From JAFGJQ01 sp964586145 (GTDB lineage Bacteria > Planctomycetota > Phycisphaerae > UBA1845), in contig CAZPHH010000076.1 in assembly GCA_964586145.1 (NCBI GenBank), positions 1 through 23,764 of the forward strand: 23,764 nt of DNA. Reading direction: 5' to 3'. Positions 15,062 to 23,686 of the stretch are shown here, piece after piece. The notes beneath the pieces were generated by a model, which searched no databases, had not been told where the DNA came from, and was given only the letters and a program-made list of their open reading frames with translations. How positions within the stretch are numbered: position 1 is the stretch's first letter; every line of letters begins with the position of its first letter. The translations under genes and the position numbers were made by a program.

Positions 15062-17995
15062 ATGCGAGCATTCTGCATACTTGGTGGGGCGCTGGCCCTT
15101 CTATTCTGCACCGGCCCGCTGTGCGCTCAGCCACTCGTGCCGCTGGGCGACACGGTGGAAGAGCCCCTGTTGCCGCCCGGCATCAGCGATCAGGACGTGG
15201 AGCTCTTCGGCAACCTGGTCTACCTGTGGACGGAAAGCGACGGCAGTGAGGTCATCCACGTGGTGGGCGGGTTTGAGCTCCACATGGGCCGCCGTCGCCT
15301 TCGGGCGCGTGAGGCCGTCGCGTGGATGACCCCGCGCGAGTACGAAGGGCGGACCTACAACGCGTTCGAGATCTTCCTCTGGCGTGACGCCCGGGTGATT
15401 GAGCCGGCGGGTACGGCCACAACCGGCCCCGCCCTGTTCGCCACCCTCAACAGCTCCGGCAAGGTTCTCGTCTCGGCCGACCGAAAAACACAGCAATCCT
15501 CGCATGCCACGCCCGTGTACGCAGAGGCGGCACGGATTCGGGCCCGGGCCGGACTGGGCCGGGTCGGCCTGCCGGAGGCCCCGTCCCCCGTGACCGTGCT
15601 GGACCTGGGCCGTGCCGGCGAGGAGGAGAAGCCGGTCGCCCGTCCGTTGGTGTCGTATCGGGCCCACCACCTGGCCGTTCAGCAGGAGGCGGACCGCACC
15701 GTGGTCACCGCCATCGGTGACGTGTTCGTCTCGCGCGGCGACCCCATGGGCCTCAATACGGTGGAGATTCGGGCGGACGCCGCCGCGCTGTACCTGGTGG
15801 GTGGCGGCACGCGGGACAGCCTTCCGACCGTGGACGGCCCCGAGCAACTGGTCGGCCCGACGGACGCCGATTCGTCGATGGGGATGCTGCCCGGGCTGGG
15901 GCCGTTGCCGGGTGCCGGGGCGTCGGCGGACACGACGCTTCCCTCCGCAGGTCGGGTGGAGGCCGGGTACCTGGAAGGCGACGTGATTCTCTCGTACGGC
16001 GACCGGACGATCCGGGCGTCGCAGTTGTACTTTGATTTCCAGAACGACCGGGCGCTGATCCTGGATCCCGTGGCCTTCATGCCGGCCCCGACGCGGGACG
16101 TGCCGATCTACGTCCGGGCGGAGCGGGTCCGTCAGTTGTCGGCCACGGAGTGGACGGCCTACAGCGCGAAGCTGACCACGGATGAGTTCTACACGCCGCA
16201 CTATCACATCGGGGCATCGAAGATCGAGTTTGAAGACCGGACGCCCCGCAGCCTGGCGGGTGACGTGACGGGGCCGCGAGCGGGGCGTTTCAAGATTTCG
16301 CACTCCACCTTCAACATCATGGACGTTCCGCTGTTGTACTGGCCGTACGCGCAGGGCGATCTGGAAGAGGACGTGACGCCGTTGCGGCGGTTCCGCACGG
16401 GGTACAGCGGGAACTTCGGAGCGGAGGTGGAGACGCAGTGGGACCTGTTTTCCGTGCTCGGGCTGAAGCGTCCGCAGGGCATGAACGCTTCGCTGCGCCT
16501 GGACGAATACACCAAGCGCGGTCCCGGCGCGGGGATTGATGCGGACTACGAGTTCGAGAACTCATTCGGGCTGTTCCGCGGCTACTACATCAACGACGGC
16601 GGTGAGGACACCCTGGGCCCGTACCAGGACGAGACGCCGCCCGACGCCAACCGGGGCCGGGCCACTTGGCGGCACCGGCAGTATCTGCCCGACGACTGGC
16701 AGCTCACGCTGGAAGCCTCGTACGTCAGCGACGCCGGATTCCTGGAGGAGTACTTCGAGCGGGAATTTGACGTCGGCAAGGAACAGGAGACCCTGGTTTA
16801 CCTCAAGAAGCAGCAGGACCACTGGGCCCTGACCGCCCTGGCGAATTTCCACGTGCTGGACTTCTTCACGGAGACGGAGCACCTGCCCGACGTCGCGTTC
16901 CGGCTGATCGGCCAGCCGCTGGGCGGCGTGGGCACGCTGTACAGTGAGAACCGGGCCGGCGTGGTCCGCTACCGCTTCGCCGAGCAGACGCTGTGGGAGA
17001 ACCTGTACTACGGCAAGGAGGACAGCTCCGGCAGCACCCTGCGGGCCGACTCCCGGCAGGAGGTCGGGTTTCCCCTGGACCTCGGCCCGGTTCGCGTGGT
17101 GCCGTTCGGGTCCATCCGGGGGACGACCTGGGACGATTCCGTCGAGAGCGGGAACCTGTCGCGGGTGTTCGGCACGTACGGCCTGCGGAGCAGCATGCAC
17201 TTCTGGCGCGTCTTTGAAGACGTGCGGTCCAAACTCTTCGACGTGACGGGCATCCGGCACATCATCAAGCCGGACATCACTGTCTGGGGCGCCCACACCA
17301 ACGTGAACTCGCACGAGCAGTTCGCCTTCGATGAGACCATCGAGGACATCGACGATTTCGACGGCGTGACCCTGGGCGTGCGGCAGCGGTGGCAGACCAA
17401 GCGCGGCGAGCCGGGCCGCCAGCGCGTCGTGGACCTGGTCACGCTGGACCTGGAAATGGGCGTGTTCAACGACGCCCCGAACATCGAGTATACGAACGGT
17501 TTCGTATCGCCCACGCGCCCGGAGACCAGCCTGTCTCGCAATTACGTGAACGGCCAGTTGCTCTGGCGGATCACCGACTCCACCGTCGTGGCCACGGAGG
17601 CCAACTACGACATGAACGACGGTGAGCTGGACGTGTTCAACGTGTCTCTGGCCGTCGAGCGGCAGCCGCGGCTGGGCTACATGATCGGGTACCGCTTCAT
17701 CGAAGAGTCGCAATCGAACCTGCTGGGCGCCGGGGTGAACTACCAGTTGAGCGAGAAGTACACGGTCGCCCTGCGTGAGAGCTTCGACCTGGAGCGCGGG
17801 AAGACGGAGGAGTTCACCGTTGCCCTCATCCGCAAGCTGCCGCGCTGGTACGTAGGGCTCACCTTCGAGGTGGACGAGATCGAGGATGACTTCGGCATCT
17901 CGCTGACAGCCTGGCCGGAGGGCTTCCCCCAGGCCGCCCTGGGCACGCGGCGGTTCACCGGGCTGGCCACGTCCACGGGCATCCGGCCGGAGTAG
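15062..17995 (+). CDS. lptD: LptD-like outer-membrane LPS-assembly protein (OstA/Imp)
   Basis: LptD inserts lipopolysaccharide into the outer leaflet of the outer membrane. This 977-residue protein has a signal peptide (cleavage likely after Ala22, LCA-QP). The periplasmic region has three OstA/LptA-like jellyroll segments: about residues 46-110, 195-245 and 300-340 (EGDVILSYGDRTIRASQLYF). A C-terminal beta-barrel follows. Family landmarks are TDEFYTPHYHIGASKIEFED, DVPLLYWPY, DYEFENSFGLFRGYYIND, WRHRQYLPDDWQLTLEASYV and SDAGFLEEYFE. No cysteine is visible after the signal peptide, unlike E. coli LptD, which needs disulfides. No strong ribosome binding site precedes the ATG. An RND-type lipid exporter follows after 19 bases. 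A less specialised OstA-like barrel is an alternative, but the match to LptD is strong. Confidence 0.9.
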   Translation: MRAFCILGGALALLFCTGPLCAQPLVPLGDTVEEPLLPPGISDQDVELFGNLVYLWTESDGSEVIHVVGGFELHMGRRRLRAREAVAWMTPREYEGRTYNAFEIFLWRDARVIEPAGTATTGPALFATLNSSGKVLVSADRKTQQSSHATPVYAEAARIRARAGLGRVGLPEAPSPVTVLDLGRAGEEEKPVARPLVSYRAHHLAVQQEADRTVVTAIGDVFVSRGDPMGLNTVEIRADAAALYLVGGGTRDSLPTVDGPEQLVGPTDADSSMGMLPGLGPLPGAGASADTTLPSAGRVEAGYLEGDVILSYGDRTIRASQLYFDFQNDRALILDPVAFMPAPTRDVPIYVRAERVRQLSATEWTAYSAKLTTDEFYTPHYHIGASKIEFEDRTPRSLAGDVTGPRAGRFKISHSTFNIMDVPLLYWPYAQGDLEEDVTPLRRFRTGYSGNFGAEVETQWDLFSVLGLKRPQGMNASLRLDEYTKRGPGAGIDADYEFENSFGLFRGYYINDGGEDTLGPYQDETPPDANRGRATWRHRQYLPDDWQLTLEASYVSDAGFLEEYFEREFDVGKEQETLVYLKKQQDHWALTALANFHVLDFFTETEHLPDVAFRLIGQPLGGVGTLYSENRAGVVRYRFAEQTLWENLYYGKEDSSGSTLRADSRQEVGFPLDLGPVRVVPFGSIRGTTWDDSVESGNLSRVFGTYGLRSSMHFWRVFEDVRSKLFDVTGIRHIIKPDITVWGAHTNVNSHEQFAFDETIEDIDDFDGVTLGVRQRWQTKRGEPGRQRVVDLVTLDLEMGVFNDAPNIEYTNGFVSPTRPETSLSRNYVNGQLLWRITDSTVVATEANYDMNDGELDVFNVSLAVERQPRLGYMIGYRFIEESQSNLLGAGVNYQLSEKYTVALRESFDLERGKTEEFTVALIRKLPRWYVGLTFEVDEIEDDFGISLTAWPEGFPQAALGTRRFTGLATSTGIRPE

Positions 17996-18014
17996 CCCGG
18001 GTGCGGGGGTAACC

Positions 18015-20213
18015 GTGCCGCGTTTGGTTCACCGGATCATCCAGGGGGCTCGACCGGCGCTGTTCGTCGCAGCGGCGGCAACGCTGCTGTCCGTCGTGCT
18101 GCTGTTCCGGCCGGGGCTGCGCGAGGACTACCGGATCGAGTCGTTCGTGGCCAGCCACGACGAATCCTACCTGCGTTTCCGCCGGTTCATGGAGGAATTC
18201 AGCAGCAACGAGGTGGCCATCATCGCCATCGAGGCCCCGAACGTGCTGTCGCCGGAATCCGTCGCCCTGCTGGCGGAAATCGGCGAGAAGGCTGAAGCGT
18301 TGCCTTCCGTGCAGCAGGTTCTCTCTATCGCCAACGTACCGACGGCCGTGCGGGCGCTGCTGGGTGACCGGATCTGGTCGCACCCGCTGTTTCTGGACAA
18401 CATCATCAACCGGGACCACACGGCCGCGGCCGTCCTCATCCAGATTGCCGGCGAAGAGCAGCCCGGCGAGGTCCGGAAGCGCACCGTGGCCGCCCTGCGC
18501 TCGCTGACCGCCGACACGCAGGCCGCCCACCCGGAAGCGCACGTGGTGCTGGCCGGTCCGTACGTCACGCTGATCGACATGTTCGACTACGTGCAGCGCG
18601 ACCTGTTGGTGTTCTCGTTTGCCGCGTTCGGGCTGCTCTGCGCGACGTTGTGGGTCGTCTTCCGCCGGACGGTCCCGATGGTCTACGCCGTGCTCGTGGG
18701 GGCGTCCGCCACGCTCTGCACGCTGGGGCTGGCCGTCGTGTTCGGCTGGGTGACGTCGCTGATCACGCAGATGATCGTGATTCTGGTGGCGGTGCTGTCC
18801 GTGGCCTCGTGCGTGCACCTGGCGGCCGCCGCAGAGGAGATCCGCCTGGAGAACGAGGCCGGCAGCCGGCGAGACCAGGCGGCGCGGACGCTGCGGCGGA
18901 TGCTCGCGCCCTGCGCGGCTGTGGTGACCACGACGGCCGTCGGGTTCGGGGCGCTGTGCACGTCGTCCATCTCGCCCGTGCGGCTGCTGGGCGCGCTCAT
19001 TGTGTTCGGGCTGGGGTGGTCGCTGGTGACGGCCCTGTGCGGCTCGGTCGAAGTCGCCGGGCGGACCCCCTCCCCCACGGCGCGAACGCACCTGCCCCGC
19101 TGGCTGCGCCGCGTGGGGGCCTGGTCGGACCGACGGCGATGGTGGGTGTTCGGACTGTTTGCGGCGTCCACCGCGTTCTGCGCGGCGGGCATCGGCCGGT
19201 TGAGCTTTGAGAGCGCCTTCCTCGAGAACTTCCGGCCGCACAGCTCCGTGCGGCAATCGTACGAGTTCATCGGCGATCACTTCGCGCCGGTCGGGTCGCT
19301 GGAGGTCGTCGTCCAGACGGTGGACGGCGGTGCCGTTCTGTCACCCCAGACACTTCAGACGGCCGATGCCTTCGCCGCCGACGTGGTGCGGCAGTTCGAC
19401 CCGATCCGCAAGTCGCAGTCGGTCGGCGACTTATTGACGCTGTTCGGCGCCGGCCTGCCGCAATCCGCGCTCGATCTGCGGCTGCGACTGGCCCTCATCC
19501 AGGCCGCGGGCGGTCCCGACAACCCGTTGCGGGCGTTTCTCAACGCGGACCGGACGGCCATGCGCATCCAGTTCCGGGCCATCGAGAGCCACGTGTCCGT
19601 GCCGAACAAGCTGCGGATGGCCGGTGACGTTCGCCGGATGGCGGAGCAGGCGTTCGGGCCGGGCTTCCGAGTGGAGGTGACGGGACTGTACTACTTCTAC
19701 GCCCGGCTCATCGACGGCATGGTACGCGACCAGTACCGGTCGGTGGCCATCACGGTGCCGGCGGTGTTCCTGGTGATGGCCCTGCTGCTGCGGTCGGCAC
19801 GGGTGGCGCTGGTGGCCGTCATTCCCAACCTGCTGCCCATGGTGTTCTGCCTGGGGGTGATGGGCTGGTCCGGCATTCCGGTGAACATGACGACGGCCAT
19901 GATGCTGTCCGTCACGTTCGGGATCGCAGTGGACGACACGCTCCATTACCTGTGGCGGTTCCGCGCCGCGCTGCGGGAGACCGGCGATTACTCGGTGGCC
20001 GTCCTTCGGGCGCACGGCAGCGTGGGGCGGGCCTGCGTGTTCACGACGGTGGTGATTGCAGGCGGTTTCTGGATCCTCGTGTTGTCGGAGTTCCTTCCCA
20101 CGGCCTATTTCGGCGGGCTGGTCGGGTTCACGATGCTGGCCACGCTCGCCGCGGACCTTGTGTTGCTTCCGGCCCTGCTGACGACCCTGCGGCCGTTCCC
20201 GGACGGGCGATGA
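18015..20213 (+). CDS. MMPL/HpnN-type RND exporter (hydrophobic lipid transporter family)
   Basis: This 732-residue inner-membrane protein has the duplicated RND layout of the small MMPL/HAE3 type. TM1 lies near residues 14-31. A periplasmic loop follows, then a five-helix bundle (about 196-345), TM7 (about 376-393), a second loop and a second bundle (about 577-725). The charged motif GIAVDDTLHYLWRF (D640-D641) sits in the second half. The first half has the uncharged equivalent, VLSVASCVHLAAA. Relatives move hopanoids, mycolipids and other hydrophobic lipids toward the outer membrane. The GTG start at 18015, 19 bases after the lptD stop and behind a GGGGGT stretch, places it in the lptD operon. 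That neighbour suggests a role in outer-membrane lipid traffic (inference). No adaptor or channel partner is adjacent. Confidence 0.9.
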   Translation: MPRLVHRIIQGARPALFVAAAATLLSVVLLFRPGLREDYRIESFVASHDESYLRFRRFMEEFSSNEVAIIAIEAPNVLSPESVALLAEIGEKAEALPSVQQVLSIANVPTAVRALLGDRIWSHPLFLDNIINRDHTAAAVLIQIAGEEQPGEVRKRTVAALRSLTADTQAAHPEAHVVLAGPYVTLIDMFDYVQRDLLVFSFAAFGLLCATLWVVFRRTVPMVYAVLVGASATLCTLGLAVVFGWVTSLITQMIVILVAVLSVASCVHLAAAAEEIRLENEAGSRRDQAARTLRRMLAPCAAVVTTTAVGFGALCTSSISPVRLLGALIVFGLGWSLVTALCGSVEVAGRTPSPTARTHLPRWLRRVGAWSDRRRWWVFGLFAASTAFCAAGIGRLSFESAFLENFRPHSSVRQSYEFIGDHFAPVGSLEVVVQTVDGGAVLSPQTLQTADAFAADVVRQFDPIRKSQSVGDLLTLFGAGLPQSALDLRLRLALIQAAGGPDNPLRAFLNADRTAMRIQFRAIESHVSVPNKLRMAGDVRRMAEQAFGPGFRVEVTGLYYFYARLIDGMVRDQYRSVAITVPAVFLVMALLLRSARVALVAVIPNLLPMVFCLGVMGWSGIPVNMTTAMMLSVTFGIAVDDTLHYLWRFRAALRETGDYSVAVLRAHGSVGRACVFTTVVIAGGFWILVLSEFLPTAYFGGLVGFTMLATLAADLVLLPALLTTLRPFPDGR

Positions 20214-20235
20214 CCCCTTCGGCCGCGCCGGGCGC

Positions 20236-20263
20236 TTGCCCTGCGGGTGGGGCAGCCGATAAT
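20236..20263 (+). promoter_or_regulatory. Candidate promoter giving a near-leaderless pseudopilin mRNA
   Basis: TTGCCC (20236-20241) and GATAAT (20258-20263, 5 of 6) are separated by 16 bases. Transcription would start near 20270, one base before the ATG at 20271. The upstream gene ends at 20213, so read-through from the lptD operon is also possible. Confidence 0.4.
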
Positions 20264-20270
20264 CCGGGTC

Positions 20271-20897
20271 ATGCGTCGGGCGATTCAACAGCGGCGCCGG
20301 CGACGCGGGGTCGCCATCGTGGTGGAACTGCTCCTGATGGTGGGGGTTCTGGCCCTGGTTCTCTCCATTGCCCTCGGGTGGTATCAGTACGTGCTGGATC
20401 GGGCGAAGACGCAGCAGGCCGCCGTCATGCTGGCGGCCCTGGATCGCTCCGCGCGGACGTACGCCGAGGTGTGCGGGGTTTTTCCTCCCGACCGGCCCGA
20501 CGGCGACATGCAGCGTATGCTGCCCATGCTGCTGTCGGTGCCCGCGGCGAAGGGCCACTTGCAGCCGCTGGTGCCGGCCCTGCTGTTCAGCGTGGACGGC
20601 CGGCCCCAGTGCCGCGATCCCTGGGGCACTCCCGTACGGTACTTCACCGCGGCGGTCGAGGATCCCCTGTTCCGGCGGCGCGTGCAGTTGAACCGCGGCG
20701 TGCCCGTCTTCGAGTGCGCCGGGCCGGACCGGCGGTTTGGCGACGACGACCAGGCCGAACAGGCGGACAACCTCCGGAGCGACGAGCCGCTGGACGTGCG
20801 GTCGGCGCCGGGGCCGTCCCCCACCAGCCGGCCGGGCGGAGAACAGAACGGCCCGGCGAAGCGGGATGCCTTGCCGGGCCGTGTCGGGTCTGAGTGA
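20271..20897 (+). CDS. GspG-like pseudopilin, divergent N-terminus
   Basis: This is a 208-residue protein of the type II secretion/type IV pilin superfamily. A very basic start (residues 2-12) leads to G13 and a long hydrophobic helix VAIVVELLLMVGVLALVLSI. An amphipathic stretch follows (DRAKTQQAAVMLAALDRSARTY). The family-specific DPWGTPVRY (116-124) and the calcium-loop-like FECAGPDRRFGDDD (147-160) match GspG cores. The glutamate lies at +6 after the Gly, not the canonical +5, and the Phe of GFTLIE is missing, so prepilin peptidase processing is uncertain. The C-terminus is Pro/Gly/Arg-rich and likely disordered. A GTG at 20247 is an alternative start with a G-rich upstream. It ends 14 bases from the convergent cysteine-repeat gene. 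Confidence 0.75.
   Translation: MRRAIQQRRRRRGVAIVVELLLMVGVLALVLSIALGWYQYVLDRAKTQQAAVMLAALDRSARTYAEVCGVFPPDRPDGDMQRMLPMLLSVPAAKGHLQPLVPALLFSVDGRPQCRDPWGTPVRYFTAAVEDPLFRRRVQLNRGVPVFECAGPDRRFGDDDQAEQADNLRSDEPLDVRSAPGPSPTSRPGGEQNGPAKRDALPGRVGSE
20848..20882. terminator. Hairpin at the convergent gene ends
   Basis: A 10-bp perfect stem, ACGGCCCGGC / GCCGGGCCGT, with a 15-base loop lies in the last codons of the pseudopilin gene, about 30 bases beyond the stop of the opposing gene. It has no T-tract on either side but sits where a bidirectional terminator would be useful. Confidence 0.35.
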
Positions 20898-20911
20898 TTG
20901 CGTCGGCCGCC

Positions 20912-23440
20912 TTACGGCGCCACGTAGCCGACGTACTCTTCCTGGAACCACCGGAAGTCGAACAGGTCCACCGACCCGTCCATGTTCTCATCGAAGACGC
21001 AGAGACACTTCTGCGGGTGGCCGTCCGGGTCCAGTTGGGGGTTCGGATACCCTTCCGGGCCGCTCAGGCAGTCGGCGAAGGCCGCCGTGTCCACGTCGTC
21101 CAGCGTGCCGTTCTCGTCGTAGTCGAACAGCGTGCAGCCGCAGTAGACGCAGTAGACCAACTGGAACGCCATGAAGTCCTCGATGTCGACGTCCAGATCC
21201 CCGTCAAAGTCAAACGCGCACACGCAAGGCAGGTCGGCCACCTCGCCCGGGTTGGTCATGCAGTCCAGGAAGTGCGGCATGTCCTGCCAGTTGGCCACGC
21301 CGTCGCCGGTGAAGTCACCGTTGCCCAGGCCGGGGTAGTCGTCGCAGTCCGGGCAGATGTCGGGCGTCGCACACGTGGTGCCGGCCCCCTGGAAGTCACC
21401 CCAGGCCGCCGTACAGCCCCCGGCGGTCAGATCAGCGCAGCCTCCGGCGGGCAGGCAGCAGGCGCCGGGCTCGCAGACGTCCGGGTCGGTACACGCGGTG
21501 CCAACCCCCTGGAAGACACCGCCGGCCGCCGCACATAGGGCGGAGGTCACGTCACCGCATCCGCCGCCGGGCAGGCAGCACGCGCCGGGCTCGCAGACGT
21601 CCGGATCGGTGCATGCCGTGCCGAGGCCCTGGAAGCTGCCTCCGGCGTTTGCGCACGCGGTGTCGGTCAAGTCACTGCAAGCCCCGCCGGGCAGGCAGCA
21701 GGCGCCGGCCCCGGGACAGATGTCGGGAACCTCACACGACGAGCCGAAGCCCTTGAACTCACCGCCGGCCGCATCGCACTCACTGATCGACCCTACCGCG
21801 CACCCCCCGGTGGGCAGGCAGCAGGCGCCGGTGGGCACGCATTCGACCTGGGCGCAGGTGGCGTTGTTGATGAAGCTTCCGAAGGCCAGGAAGCAGGCGT
21901 TCTGCGTGGTTTCGGAACAGACGCCTTCGACGCAGCAGGCGCCGAGGTCGTCCAGGCAGGGGTTCCCCTCGCACCGCTCGTCGGCAAGCCAGACGCGGCT
22001 GGGGTACGAGGTCGTGCATGTGTCAAGCGTGGTTTCCGTGCAGGCCAGGCCGTCACAGCACGCACCAAGCTCCACGCAATTGGCGGTTGCGCAGAGGGTG
22101 CCCGCGCCTTTCCAGACCCCGCCGAGGCCGCCCGGGCTGGGTTGCTCGCAGTCGTAGCGGGTGACGTTCGGGGTGCAGGTCGTTCCGTCGTACGAACAAC
22201 ACGCGCCGATGTCCGTCTCGCACGGGCCTTCGTCGCAGTGTACGCCGTCGCCCTGGTAGAACCCGCTGAACTGTGCGCAGAGGGCGGGGCTCCACTCCTG
22301 GCAGCCGGTCCCGGACGCCGGGCAGCAGGCGCCCTGCACGGGGCAGGTCCCGGCGGCACAGGTGGCGTTTACAGTCCAGCCGGTGCTGTCCAGGGCCTCG
22401 CATTCCGACTCGGTGAGGAAGTTCACGCACTCGCCGCCGAACAGGCAGCAGGCGCCGGGCGGATCGCAGATGTCGCAGTTGGTGCCGGCGCCGCCGTACG
22501 TGCCGCTGTTCCACTCGCAGAACGACTGACTCATGATGTAGCAGCCGCCCTGCCCGTCGAAATCGCAGCAGGCGCCCTTGGCCAGGGGACAGGTGACGTC
22601 CTCACAGCTCAGCCCGGGGGCTGAGAACGTCCCGCCGAAGCTCTCGCATGCATCGGCCGAGGTCAGGAACTGGTCGTCGCACAGCCCGGAGGGCAGGCAG
22701 CACGCCCCGGGCAGCGGATCGAAGCAGATGTCCATGGCGTAGCGGTTCTGGCTGTTCACGTACGCCAGCGTTTCGGCCGGCGGCAGGCCCGAAATGTCCT
22801 TGGCTTCGCTGCCGTACACGTAGCCGGCGCCGTAATCCACGACACCGGAACCTTGCGTCACTCTCCAATAGCGGACCGCCGGCGTCTCCCAGGCCACCGC
22901 GACCAGGTAGTGCCTGTTGGTGGAAAGCAGGGCGATCCCGATGTCGGGCGACTCGTACTGCGCTGCCTCGTTCGTCATGAAGACTGTGCGCTCGCCGTAC
23001 CACACGCGGGTCCAGGTCGGAGCGCCCAGCGGCTCCTTCTCGTACACCACAAATCCCAGCTTCACCATCGCGCCACCGGGCGTGTCCACGCGAAGTACCG
23101 GGCGAATGCGGCGCAGCACGCGGTCCACGTGAACGTCAATCCGATTGCCGCGCAGCAGGTAGGTGCTGGAGAAGCTGGGGTTGACGCCCGCGGTGCCCAG
23201 CTCGTGGCAGTCCAGTTCCTCCCGGAGCCCGTCCGCGGCGACCAGGGGCGGCACGTCCGGCGTGTCGGGCAGGATCAACGGCGAGAGGCCGTAGTCCGGG
23301 TCCCACGGCTCCAACGGTTCCGCCGGGGGAAGCGCGGTTTCCTGCGCGTTCCCGACGGCGGCGCCGATCAGTAGACACGCCACGATTCCGGCGGCCACAA
23401 GCGTGCCGCGTACCGAAAGTCTGCCGGTGTAGCCGTTCAT
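20912..23440 (-). CDS. Secreted cysteine-rich repeat protein with four calcium-binding (dockerin-like) loops
   Basis: This is a large predicted extracellular or surface protein of 842 residues. The ATG at 23440 (GGAG six bases upstream) begins a signal peptide ending near GNAQE. An N-terminal beta-rich domain of about 210 residues, which I do not recognise, follows. Residues 245 to about 705 hold 11 tandem repeats of about 40 residues. Each starts with GACC and has six Cys, with consensus GACCLPxGxC...C..AGGxFxGxGTxC...C. The C-terminus has four EF-hand-type loops, at 709 (DFTGDG), 744 (DFDGDLD), 773 (DYDENG) and 817 (DENMDG). These resemble the dockerin type I repeats common in planctomycete proteins. 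The regular cysteine count suggests disulfide-bonded modules. The role is unknown; adhesion, matrix or polysaccharide binding are guesses. Confidence 0.85.
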   Translation of the reverse strand: MNGYTGRLSVRGTLVAAGIVACLLIGAAVGNAQETALPPAEPLEPWDPDYGLSPLILPDTPDVPPLVAADGLREELDCHELGTAGVNPSFSSTYLLRGNRIDVHVDRVLRRIRPVLRVDTPGGAMVKLGFVVYEKEPLGAPTWTRVWYGERTVFMTNEAAQYESPDIGIALLSTNRHYLVAVAWETPAVRYWRVTQGSGVVDYGAGYVYGSEAKDISGLPPAETLAYVNSQNRYAMDICFDPLPGACCLPSGLCDDQFLTSADACESFGGTFSAPGLSCEDVTCPLAKGACCDFDGQGGCYIMSQSFCEWNSGTYGGAGTNCDICDPPGACCLFGGECVNFLTESECEALDSTGWTVNATCAAGTCPVQGACCPASGTGCQEWSPALCAQFSGFYQGDGVHCDEGPCETDIGACCSYDGTTCTPNVTRYDCEQPSPGGLGGVWKGAGTLCATANCVELGACCDGLACTETTLDTCTTSYPSRVWLADERCEGNPCLDDLGACCVEGVCSETTQNACFLAFGSFINNATCAQVECVPTGACCLPTGGCAVGSISECDAAGGEFKGFGSSCEVPDICPGAGACCLPGGACSDLTDTACANAGGSFQGLGTACTDPDVCEPGACCLPGGGCGDVTSALCAAAGGVFQGVGTACTDPDVCEPGACCLPAGGCADLTAGGCTAAWGDFQGAGTTCATPDICPDCDDYPGLGNGDFTGDGVANWQDMPHFLDCMTNPGEVADLPCVCAFDFDGDLDVDIEDFMAFQLVYCVYCGCTLFDYDENGTLDDVDTAAFADCLSGPEGYPNPQLDPDGHPQKCLCVFDENMDGSVDLFDFRWFQEEYVGYVAP
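21331..21700 (-). repeat. Near-identical 120-bp tandem repeats within the cysteine-repeat gene
   Basis: The last three to four GACC modules keep an exact 120-base register: the block beginning GCAGGCAGCA recurs at 21451, 21571 and 21691 on the plus strand. Long stretches are identical at the DNA level, for example around the GCGCCGGGCTCGCAGACGTC segment. Upstream modules are more diverged and vary in length. Confidence 0.85.
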
Positions 23441-23589
23441 GATGCGCTCCGTATTGTGCCGGTGAGGGGGGGCTTGCTTCGCTGACACCACCGTGTCAGT
23501 CCGCCTCCAGGACCTGCGTCTGCCGGTCCTGACGCAACGGTTGCACTCGCCTCCCATCCCGGGCGGGACCTCTTTCCTCCGTAGGTTTG

Positions 23590-23613
23590 ATTATACCCGT
23601 TGCAGGACAACGG
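23590..23613 (-). promoter_or_regulatory. Candidate promoter with operator-like palindrome
   Basis: On the minus strand, a perfect -10 hexamer TATAAT (23595-23590) is immediately preceded by the palindrome CCGTTG-TCCTG-CAACGG (23613-23597), which lies where the -10/-35 spacer would be. No good -35 hexamer is present at 17 bases. A weak -35 plus an overlapping dyad is typical of a promoter controlled by a regulator. The start near 23583 would give a leader of about 140 bases. Confidence 0.4.
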
Positions 23614-23686
23614 TTCTACTCCCCGCGACGGGCCGAGAACCACGCAACTGCCGCTGGACACACGTCTTGCCGGACCGCCGATAACT

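Noticed and set aside
15101..17713. Minus-strand open frames opposite lptD
   Set aside because: lptD has a promoter and family motifs, and the antisense translations are low-complexity.
19431..20951. Minus-strand open frame opposite the MMPL exporter end and the pseudopilin
   Set aside because: It is Arg/His/Gln/Gly-rich with no domain and overlaps two supported genes.
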